Made by a program: the position numbers and the translations under genes. DNA of 64,000 nt. It comes from an uncultured Prevotellaceae bacterium (GTDB taxonomy: Bacteria; Bacteroidota; Bacteroidia; Bacteroidales; Bacteroidaceae). The stretch covers positions 1-64,000 of the forward strand of contig CAMVPA010000017.1 of NCBI GenBank assembly GCA_947169245.1. The letters are read 5' to 3'. Of the stretch, positions 34,208-42,200 are shown piece by piece; the stretch's first letter is position 1, and the number at the start of each line of letters is the position of its first letter. The notes beneath the pieces are model-generated. The model searched no databases, was not told where the DNA came from, and saw nothing but the letters and a program-made list of their open reading frames with translations.

Positions 34208-35536
34208 TTAGATCTTGTCTAATGCCTGACGGATGTCGTCGAGAATGTCCTCGACGTCCTCGATGCCCACGGAGAGGCGGATGAGGTCGGGAGCCACGCC
34301 GGCTTCGAGCAGCTGCTCGTCGCTCAGCTGGCGATGGGTGTGCGAGGCGGGGTGCAGCACGCAGGTGCGGGCATCGGCCACGTGGGTCACGATGTTGATC
34401 ATCTTGAGCGAGTCCATCCACTTGATGGCTGTCTCGCGCGTACCTTTAAGACCAAAGGCAATGACGCCGCAGGAGCCGTTGGGCAGGTACTTCTGGCCGA
34501 GCTCGTAGGCCTTGTCGTCCTTCAGTCCGCAGTAGTGTACCCACGCCACTTTCCAGTTGTCGTGCAAGAACTCGGCCACGCGCTGGGCGTTCTTGCAGTG
34601 CTGTGCCATGCGCAGGTGGAGCGTCTGGAGTCCCAGGTTCAGCAGGAACGAGTTCTGCGGGGCGGGGATGGAGCCGAGGTCGCGCATCAGCTGGGCAATA
34701 AGCTTCGTGGTGAAGCCCATTCTTCCGAAGGCTTTTACGTAGGTCAGGCCGTGATACGACTCGTCGGGGGTGCAGAGACCGGGGAATTTGGCCTCCCCAA
34801 GTCCCTCGGCCGAGGGCGTGAACGGCCCATCCTTGTGGGTGCAGGTCATCCAGTCGAAGTTGCCACTGTCGACGACGCAGCCGCCCACCTGGGTAGCCAG
34901 GCCGTCCATATACTTCGTGGTGGAGTGGGTCACGATGTCGGCGCCCCACTCGAAGGGACGGCAGTTGACGGGTGTGGCGAAGGTGTTGTCGACGATGAGG
35001 GGCACACCGTTCTTGTGGGCGATGCGTGCGAAGCGCTCAATGTCGAAGACGGCGCAGCCGGGGTTCGAGATGGTCTCGCCAAACATGGCCTTGGTATTGG
35101 GGCGGAAGGCGGCCTGTATCTCCTCATCGCTTGCGTCCTGCGAGATGAACGTGCAGTCGATGCCCAGCTTCTTCAGCGTCACGCCGAAGAGGTTGTAGGT
35201 GCCGCCGTAGATCTCGTTCGAGGTGATGAAGTGGTCGCCAGCCTGGCAGATGTTGAAGATGGCGTAGAAGTTAGCCGCCTGACCGCTGGAGGTCAGCACG
35301 GCGCCAACGCCACCCTCCAGCGTGGCTATCTTGGCTGCCACGGCGTCGTTGGTGGGGTTCTGCAGACGGGTGTAGAAGTAGCCCTCCTTCTCCAGGTCAA
35401 ACAACTTTGCCATCTCGTCGGAGTCGTCGTACTTGAATGTCGTCGACTGGATGATGGGCAACTCAATAGGTTCTCCGTTCTTGGCCTTGTAGCCTGCCTG
35501 TACGCAGAGCGTGCCTTGTCTCAGTTTCTTTTCCAT
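34208..35536 (-). CDS. metY: O-acetylhomoserine aminocarboxypropyltransferase / O-acetylhomoserine sulfhydrylase
   Basis: PLP enzyme of the Cys/Met metabolism family, 442 residues, forming homocysteine (or cysteine) from O-acetyl(homo)serine and sulfide. Seen: GYFYTRLQNPTNDAVAAKIA, SSGQAANFYAIFN, YGGTYNLFGVTLKKLGI, VDNTFATPVNCRPFEWGADI and the PLP-lysine motif HSTTKYMDG. The C-terminus IRLSVGIEDVEDILDDIRQA is complete. Length and the QSTTFKYDD start fit MetY better than MetB/MetC. Monocistronic, with its own promoter and terminator. Confidence 0.9.
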   Translation of the reverse strand: MEKKLRQGTLCVQAGYKAKNGEPIELPIIQSTTFKYDDSDEMAKLFDLEKEGYFYTRLQNPTNDAVAAKIATLEGGVGAVLTSSGQAANFYAIFNICQAGDHFITSNEIYGGTYNLFGVTLKKLGIDCTFISQDASDEEIQAAFRPNTKAMFGETISNPGCAVFDIERFARIAHKNGVPLIVDNTFATPVNCRPFEWGADIVTHSTTKYMDGLATQVGGCVVDSGNFDWMTCTHKDGPFTPSAEGLGEAKFPGLCTPDESYHGLTYVKAFGRMGFTTKLIAQLMRDLGSIPAPQNSFLLNLGLQTLHLRMAQHCKNAQRVAEFLHDNWKVAWVHYCGLKDDKAYELGQKYLPNGSCGVIAFGLKGTRETAIKWMDSLKMINIVTHVADARTCVLHPASHTHRQLSDEQLLEAGVAPDLIRLSVGIEDVEDILDDIRQALDKI

Positions 35537-35564
35537 TTTTCAGGGTGTTTTAAGTTTTTGCCTG

Positions 35565-35572
35565 CAAAAGTA
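35565..35572 (-). promoter_or_regulatory. -7 element of the metY-like gene
   Basis: Minus-strand tacttttg, 29 bases before the ATG. The -33 region is occupied by a gagttga heptamer array (35578-35600) and has no clear tttg. Confidence 0.5.
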
Positions 35573-35624
35573 CAAAAAAGAGTTGAGAGTTGAGAGGCGA
35601 AGCATGACTTTTTTCCCATTTTCT

Positions 35625-35655
35625 TTTGTTCTTCTCTCGACTTTTCGTAACTTTG
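35625..35655 (+). promoter_or_regulatory. Upstream copy of a duplicated promoter
   Basis: -33 tttg (35625-35628) and -7 taactttg (35648-35655), spacing 19. The core cttttcgtaactttg is the same as in the copy 83 bases downstream. Confidence 0.6.
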
Positions 35656-35707
35656 TCATCAGGGATGACGAAATTACTCCGTCTCGGCAAAAAAAGAAAG
35701 AACTTTC

Positions 35708-35738
35708 TTTGTTTTGCGCTCAACTTTTCGTAACTTTG
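35708..35738 (+). promoter_or_regulatory. Downstream copy of a duplicated promoter
   Basis: -33 tttg (35708-35711) and -7 taactttg (35731-35738), spacing 19, 34 bases before the esterase ATG at 35772. Confidence 0.65.
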
Positions 35739-35771
35739 CCATCTGATTATCAAACTATAAGACTTAAGACA

Positions 35772-37214
35772 ATGAAAAAGCTTATTACATTACTTGTTCT
35801 GCTGCTGCTCGTCACGGGTATGCAGGCACAGAGGAAATTCACGCTCAACCTGACCGACGACGGCAAGGCACAGATGGTGTGCTTCCTGCCTGAGACGCCG
35901 TCGGGCATGGCTATTGTTGGTGTGCCGGGTGGCGGCTATTCCATGTTGTCGAACACCCACGAGGGAACACAGGCCTCCGGCTGGCTGAACAAGCAGGGTA
36001 TAGCCTACTTCGTGGTGAACTACCGCCTGCCCGAGGGCGACCGCACCAAGCCCATCAGCGACGTGGAGCAGGGCATCCGCATTGTCCGCGACTCGGCCGC
36101 CGTCTGGGGCATCAATCCGCACAGTGTGGGTATCATGGGCTTCTCGGCTGGAGGCCACCTGTCTTCGGTCATCTCCACGCACTCCGATTTCGACGTGCGT
36201 CCCGACTTCACCATCCTCTTCTATCCTGTCATCTCAATGGACGAGCGTGTGTCGCACGTGTGGTCGTGCCGCAACTTCCTCGGCGAGGACCAGAAAAATC
36301 CTGCCATGGTGCGTGACTTCTCTACCGACAAGGCTGTGCGCCGCCACCTGACGCCGCCGGCCTGCATCATCATGGCCAGCGACGACCGTCTGGTGCCGCC
36401 CGTCACCAATGGCGTGCAGTACTACTCGGCCATGCGCAACGCCGGCAACGAGTGTGCCATGTTCATCTATCCGACGGGCGACCACGGCTTCGGCTTCGGT
36501 CCCTGGTTCAAGTACCACGACCAGATGCTCACCGACCTGGGCAACTGGCTCAAGGCACGCCAGACGCCCAAGCCAGACGCCATCCGTGTGGCCTGCATCG
36601 GCAATAGCATCACCGACGGCCACGGCATCGACATGTGCGATGCCTACGGCTATCCTGCCGAGCTGCAGAAGCTGCTGGGCAAGGACTACTGGGTGAAGAA
36701 CTTCGGCGTGAGTTCCCGCACGTTGCTGAACAAGGGCGACTTCCCCTACATGAACGAGATGGCATGGCGCGACGCTCAGGCCTTCAAGCCCGATGTCGTC
36801 ATCATCAAGCTGGGCACCAACGACTCGAAGCCCCAGAACTGGCAGCATGGCGAAGAGTTCCGCCAGGACTTGGAACAGATGATCACCACGCTGCGCCCCG
36901 ACCTGGCACAGCCTGTGAAGAAGGGTAAGAAGGCCAAGAAGCTTCAGCCCTCCAACGCCAAGCCCCAGATCATCCTCTGTACGCCCATCCCGGCCTTCAA
37001 GTCGACGTGGAACATCAGCGACTCCGTCATTGTGAATGGCATCATCCCCATACAGCAGGAGGTGGCCAAGAAGTACGGCTTACAGGTCATCGACCTGCAC
37101 ACGCTCTTTGCCGGCGATGGCGACAAGATGCTCTCCGACGGTATCCACCCCGACGGTAGGGGTGCCCACCGCATGGCAGAGATCATCGCTGCCGCGATGG
37201 CACCAAAGAAATAA
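35772..37214 (+). CDS. Secreted two-domain esterase (alpha/beta hydrolase plus SGNH hydrolase)
   Basis: 480 residues from the ATG at 35772; the track ORF runs through the promoters. Signal peptide MKKLITLLVLLLLVTGMQAQ. Residues about 25-260 are an alpha/beta hydrolase of the acetylxylan-esterase/BD-FAE type with nucleophile motif GFSAGGH, acid region ASDDRLVPP and His in DHGFGFG. Residues about 275-480 are an SGNH/GDSL hydrolase: block I GNSITDG, block III GTNDS, block V DGIHPDG. Both catalytic sets appear complete, so it is probably a bifunctional carbohydrate deacylase removing acetyl groups from plant glycans. Its 3' end overlaps the convergent comEC-like gene by 32 bases. Confidence 0.85.
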   Translation: MKKLITLLVLLLLVTGMQAQRKFTLNLTDDGKAQMVCFLPETPSGMAIVGVPGGGYSMLSNTHEGTQASGWLNKQGIAYFVVNYRLPEGDRTKPISDVEQGIRIVRDSAAVWGINPHSVGIMGFSAGGHLSSVISTHSDFDVRPDFTILFYPVISMDERVSHVWSCRNFLGEDQKNPAMVRDFSTDKAVRRHLTPPACIIMASDDRLVPPVTNGVQYYSAMRNAGNECAMFIYPTGDHGFGFGPWFKYHDQMLTDLGNWLKARQTPKPDAIRVACIGNSITDGHGIDMCDAYGYPAELQKLLGKDYWVKNFGVSSRTLLNKGDFPYMNEMAWRDAQAFKPDVVIIKLGTNDSKPQNWQHGEEFRQDLEQMITTLRPDLAQPVKKGKKAKKLQPSNAKPQIILCTPIPAFKSTWNISDSVIVNGIIPIQQEVAKKYGLQVIDLHTLFAGDGDKMLSDGIHPDGRGAHRMAEIIAAAMAPKK

Positions 37215-38415
37215 TCCAGTAGATACAGAGTAGTAGCACATAGACCAGCAGGACTTGCAGCAGGGTGGGGTGCAGACCCTCGATGCTGGAGCCCGGCAGT
37301 CGGGAGATGATACTGAGCCCTGTGTTGAGGCCCACGACAACGGCTGTCAGCACAGGGCTCAGTGCTGCTATGAAGAGCGTTGCCAGCGCTATCCACAGAA
37401 TGAGGGTGACGGCCGGCAGTACCAGGAAGTTCGTCAGCAGGAAATAGGTGGAGACGCGGCCGAAGTAGAAGGCCACGAGGGGCGCTACGCCGGCCTGCGC
37501 CGCTATCGATACCGCCGTCAGTCCCCACACCCATCGCACCAGCCGGTGGCGCTGCAGGAACGACGGTGACGGCCAGCGTTCCAAAACGGGCATCCACACC
37601 AGGATGCTCAGTACGGCCATGTATGACATCTGGAAACCTATGTCGAAGAGCGTGAAGGGACTCACCATCAGGATGACGAGCGCCGTGAAGGCCAGGGCGT
37701 TGATGGACATCTTCTCGCGATAGCCCAGCGACAGCAGGGCATAGAGCGACAGCATGGTGGCGGCACGGACGGCACTGACGGGCATGCCGACAAGGAAGAC
37801 GAACCCCCAGATGGCAACGACCAGCACCACCTGCGTGACGATGCGCCTGCGCCGACCCGACATGAGCAGTGACAGCAGGACGTAGATGATGCCTATGTGC
37901 ATGCCGCTGAGTGCCAGCACATGGGCGGCACCGCTGACGTTGTAGGTCTGTCGCAGGTCTTTGTCGAGTGCCGACCTGTCGCCCAGCGCCATCGCCGCCA
38001 CAATGGCGTAGGCCTCGCCCTCTACTCCCTGCCGTTGGTAGTGCGACAGCAGGCGGTCCCGCTGTTTCAGGAAGAACAGGCGGCTGCGTCCAAGCCGTGT
38101 GCTGGCATCGGGCGTCTTCTGTTCCAGCTGCCATTGCCTGACGGTCATGTGGCGGGCTGTCAGCTCGTCGCGCTGGCGGGCGGCCAGCGTGGCGCCAACG
38201 AGAAACATTGTGGCGGCAATGGCTATCGACTGACCCAGCGGCCTCCGTCTCAGCAGGAATACTAAAGCGAGGACAACAGCCGATGACAGCAGAAATATGA
38301 GCATTGCGACCGATGTGTAAGCACCGGTCACAATGCCCATGATGAGCCAGAAGACGAGCCTTAGCAGCGGCGTCGTCTCGGCAAAAGGGAAAATGTTATT
38401 TCTTGTCTGTATCAA
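37183..38415 (-). CDS. Short ComEC/Rec2-family membrane protein (competence domain only)
   Basis: 410-residue polytopic membrane protein with the core ComEC competence domain (VSGAAHVLALSGMHIGIIYV, FLVGMPVSAVRAATM, ALVILMVSPFTLFDIGFQMS). ComEC forms the inner-membrane DNA uptake channel. Compared with the usual Bacteroidetes form, the OB-fold (DUF4131) region between the first helices and the competence core is missing (DELTARHMTVRQWQLEQKTP joins directly). There is no metallo-beta-lactamase domain at the C-terminus. The track start is a TTG directly after an in-frame TGA and overlaps aqpZ by 20 bases; the next ATG would cut into the first membrane segment. Confidence 0.8.
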   Translation of the reverse strand: MIQTRNNIFPFAETTPLLRLVFWLIMGIVTGAYTSVAMLIFLLSSAVVLALVFLLRRRPLGQSIAIAATMFLVGATLAARQRDELTARHMTVRQWQLEQKTPDASTRLGRSRLFFLKQRDRLLSHYQRQGVEGEAYAIVAAMALGDRSALDKDLRQTYNVSGAAHVLALSGMHIGIIYVLLSLLMSGRRRRIVTQVVLVVAIWGFVFLVGMPVSAVRAATMLSLYALLSLGYREKMSINALAFTALVILMVSPFTLFDIGFQMSYMAVLSILVWMPVLERWPSPSFLQRHRLVRWVWGLTAVSIAAQAGVAPLVAFYFGRVSTYFLLTNFLVLPAVTLILWIALATLFIAALSPVLTAVVVGLNTGLSIISRLPGSSIEGLHPTLLQVLLVYVLLLCIYWIISLVPSRQR

Positions 38416-39073
38416 TCATCTTCCAGCAACCAGCGGCCAGTGCACCACCAACCAGCGGGCCTACGATGAACACCCATATCTGCTCCAGAGCCTTGCCTCC
38501 CTCGAACAGAGCGGGGCCGATGCTGCGTGCGGGGTTGACGCTCGTGCCGGTGAAGTTGATGCCCACCAGGTGAATCAGTATCAGTGACAGGCCGATGGCC
38601 AGACCGGCGAAGTTGTTCGTTGCGCCGTTGGTCTTGGCCGTAGCACCGAGCACTACCATGACGAAGATGAACGTCAGGATGATCTCGGCCAGCAGGCCGT
38701 TCACCACGTTCTCTGAGGCGCAGGCGTTAGCACCCGTAGCCGTGCCGCGAGCCAGTCCCGGGTCGGTCGACACGAGGAGTGCCAGCAGGGCGGCGGCAAT
38801 GATGGCGCCGATGACTTGGAACAGCATATACATGCCGCAGTCCTTGCCGTTCATGCGGCCGCTCAGGAAGACGCCCAGCGTGATGGCGGGATTGATGTGG
38901 CAACCCGAAATGCCGCCAATGGTGTAGGCCATGGCCACAACGGCCAGACCGAATGCGAAGGCTGTGCCCACGATGGAGGCGGTGTCAGCGCCACAGTTCA
39001 GACTCACGGCTGCTCCGCAACCGAGAAATGTCAGCACGAACGTGCCAAAAAGCTCAGCAAAATACTTTTTCAT
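38396..39073 (-). CDS. aqpZ: Aquaporin Z-type MIP channel
   Basis: Inner-membrane water channel of 225 residues with six predicted helices and two NPA boxes (CHINPAITLGVFLSG and TSVNPARSIGPALFE). The Arg after the second NPA and the His/Cys-type filter neighbourhood fit orthodox water-selective AqpZ rather than a glycerol facilitator. Start MKKYFAELFGTFVLTFLGCG is typical. It overlaps the following comEC-like gene by 20 bases, suggesting co-transcription. Confidence 0.93.
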   Translation of the reverse strand: MKKYFAELFGTFVLTFLGCGAAVSLNCGADTASIVGTAFAFGLAVVAMAYTIGGISGCHINPAITLGVFLSGRMNGKDCGMYMLFQVIGAIIAAALLALLVSTDPGLARGTATGANACASENVVNGLLAEIILTFIFVMVVLGATAKTNGATNNFAGLAIGLSLILIHLVGINFTGTSVNPARSIGPALFEGGKALEQIWVFIVGPLVGGALAAGCWKMIDTDKK

Positions 39074-39110
39074 AAGCGTTAGTGTTTAGTTGATTGATAG
39101 TTTGGTGGTT

Positions 39111-39287
39111 TTAATCGTTGTCGTCCCAGTCTTCATCGTCCCAGTCTTCATCGTCCCAGACGGTGTTTCTGCGCCCCTTGGCTGGCTTGGTGGCTTCGCC
39201 GCCAATTTCGCCACTGACGTCGAGTAGGTGATGTTGTATGTTGATATGTACAGTCTTCAGTGAAGGCTTCTGATAGTCCTTTTTCAT
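39111..39287 (-). CDS. Small acidic protein with Trp-Asp repeat tail
   Basis: 58 residues from MKKDYQKPSLKTVHINIQHH at 39287; the track start lies inside the upstream gene. A KPSLKxVxI..HLLDVSGEIGGE opening is followed by a basic linker (KPAKGRRN) and a tail WDDEDWDDEDWDDND. The tail is coded by a tandem 15-bp DNA repeat (tcgtcccagtcttca on plus). It starts 7 bases after the stop of the 1694-residue surface protein and so is in its operon. Small proteins with this KPxxxxV..LLxxSG opening recur in Prevotella, but I know no function. Secretion, metal binding or a precursor peptide are all open. Confidence 0.6.
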   Translation of the reverse strand: MKKDYQKPSLKTVHINIQHHLLDVSGEIGGEATKPAKGRRNTVWDDEDWDDEDWDDND

Positions 39288-39294
39288 AGTGGCC

Positions 39295-42200
39295 TTATTT
39301 GTTAATGAGTACTTTCTTTCCGTTAGTGACATAGACGCCCTTGGCGGCGGGCTTGGCGATGGGTCGGCCGTTGAGGTCGAAGTAGCGCGTGGTGCCGTCG
39401 CGGTCGGTCAGCTGCATGGTGCTGATGGTCGTCGGTGTGTCGTCGTCGCTGCTGAAGCCGCCAATGAGCGTCTGGCGTGCGTTGTTGCTGATGGGCACGA
39501 TGTAGGCGCGGAACGGCGGTATGTAGGCTTCAAAGTTCTTGGTCAATACCTTACCCCACACGTTGCCGTCCTGCAGGATGTAGGCACCAGCAGCTGCGGC
39601 CTCGGCGTTGGTCAGACCGGTGGTGGTGCCGACGAACTTGAAGGCGTCGGTAGAGCTGGTGTTGGTGCTCTCCTTCTTCAGCGTCACGCTTACACTTTCT
39701 TCGATGCTCATGCTGAGCTCCGTGGTGCTTGACACGGCTACCAGATAAGGTGTGTTAGCCTGTGGCGCACCTTCAATCTCCTTGAACTGTAGCGAGGACG
39801 CTGTAGAGCCGTTCAGTGTGTAGTACTTGAGGCCGGCTGATGTCTGCGGAGCTATGGGCAGACACGTCGTGTAGACGTACACGGGCTGGCCGTCGATGAT
39901 GGCCTCAGCGTCTGCTGCGCTGGCAGGAGCCGACAGGTTGTTAGAGTATTCGATGCCGTTCACAGTAATCTGATCCGCTTCGGCAATCACGTAGTCGCCA
40001 CCGCCTTGGATGATGTTGATGCTGCCAAGATAGGCTGTTGACTGGCCATCAATGTCGACACTCACCAGTGCCTTGCTGTACTCCTTGCCGCTAAAGGTAA
40101 AGGTGTAGTTACGGAAGGCGTTGTTTGACGTAGCCTCTATGGACTGCGTCTGGTCGACAGTCACATTGCCAGGATCCTGTGAGATATCGATAATACTGCA
40201 CGTGATGTTGCTTACGTTGCCTGCTACCCTGACATCGATCTTCTTGACGGGGCCGCTGATGGTGAATCCCATGTCGGAACGGTTGGAGAAGTTAACAGGC
40301 AGCGTGGTCATCTGCAGGCAAGACTCTCCAGCAAGCGTTGTGATGCTGAATGCACTTGCCCCTGCAGTGGAGGCAGCAAACCAGATGGTGCCCTCTTCGG
40401 TGGTCAGGTTGACCCCTGCACCACCGCGTAATCTCTTATTTTGCCCTCTTGCAGCTGAGGGGACTTGTTGTTTCTCTGTGAAGCTGGCTTTGACGCCTTG
40501 GATGTTGTCGGAGACCACCAGGTTGAGGTCTTTCCAGAAGTTGGCTTTCTGGTAGGTTCGCAGCGATGCCGACGGCACATGCACCTTCGCTGTGGCGATG
40601 TTTCCGGCATCGTCAACCACGAAGGTCGTATTCTTAACCTTCGGTATCAACGGTGCATTGACGTAGATGTTACTCAGATTCGAACAACCCATGAACACCT
40701 GTTCGTCGATATTCCTGATACCGTGGCCTATCTTCACCGTGCGCAGTTCCTTGCACTGGCCGAAGGCCCATCTGCCAATGATCAGGTTGTCGTTGTCGGT
40801 CAGGGTGATGTTCCACAGGTTGCTGTAGGCAAAGGCATTGTCGTTGATAATGCCAATGTGCTTAGGCACCTTAAACTCGTTCAGATCCTGTCGGTAGGCG
40901 AAGGCGAAGGTGCCGATGCCCGTGATGGTCTGAGGTATGACGGTAGTCTTGCACGTTGCAATCACCCAGCGTTTCTGTTTGTCGCAGATGGCGTTGCAGT
41001 TGTCGCGTGAGTCGTAGTTGGGGTTGCCCTCTGCTACCGTGATGCTCTCCAGCTTGTCGCATCCGTAGAGCGGGTTGTTGTAGATGGTTGTCACCGTGGC
41101 AGGGATGGTTATTGCCGTCATCGGGTTGTTGGCAAAGGCGCCCATGTCGAGCGTCGTGACGTTCGCCGGGATGTTGATCGACGTGAGGCCTACGCCGTCG
41201 AAGGCAGCCTCGCCGATCATGGTTACGCTGGCGGGTATCGTCGTTGCGCTGCATCCTGCCACTATCATATTTTCTGCTGTCTCGATGATGGCGTTGCAGT
41301 TGCCACGTGAGTCGTATTTCTCGTTGCCAGCGGCCACGCTCATCGACGTGCCCTTATAGCCCTTGAAGGCCCAGGTCGAGATGTTGCTCACGGTGCTTGG
41401 AATGGCTATCGGGTAGTTGCCGTCGCGGAAGGCATACTGCTCGATGGTCGTCAAGCCCTCGTTCAGGGTGAGGCTCGTCAACGTGGTGTTGTAGAAAGCG
41501 TTGCGCCTAATGGTACGAACATTTGACCCAAGTGACACGGAAGTAATCTCGTTATCGTTGTAACCGGCAAAGGCATCTTGACCTATGGAAGTGACATAAT
41601 AAGTTCGATTGTAATAACATGTGGCAGGCACATTAATGGCTCCTGTGTATTCATGATCAGGATGCGGTGCGACCTCAGCAGTACCGTATTGATTATTAAA
41701 GGTGTAGTAGATGCCATCAATTACCTGTGCCGACTGAATGTCCTCAAAGTAGACATAATCGACTGTGACGGGGTAAGCGGGCATCGTAAAGGTGAAGACG
41801 TTGTCATCATAATTACTACGTTCGACATCTACAGAGTACCAGTATTCATCGATTTGATAGCCTACACTAACATAACTCACATATTTCCCCTCAGGAATAT
41901 TGGAAATAGTCAGTCCTACAGTCTCACCTTCAGCAGCTTCGGACTTGTTGCTGGTGACATAGCTTGCATAGTAGTCGTCAATGGTGACGGGATATTTGGT
42001 CAGAGCAACATTGAATGTGAAGCAGGCGCGGACATACTTTGACCACTCCACCCCGGTACCGTTGCCAAGGTTAGCCACATCCTCTTTGAATTCCGCATAC
42101 TGCGCATACTGGTTATTATACTCATTTTCAAATACTGTTGACGACCAGTATTGGCCGCCATACCAATTGCTATTGTATTGGAAAGCTTGCTCCAACGTTG

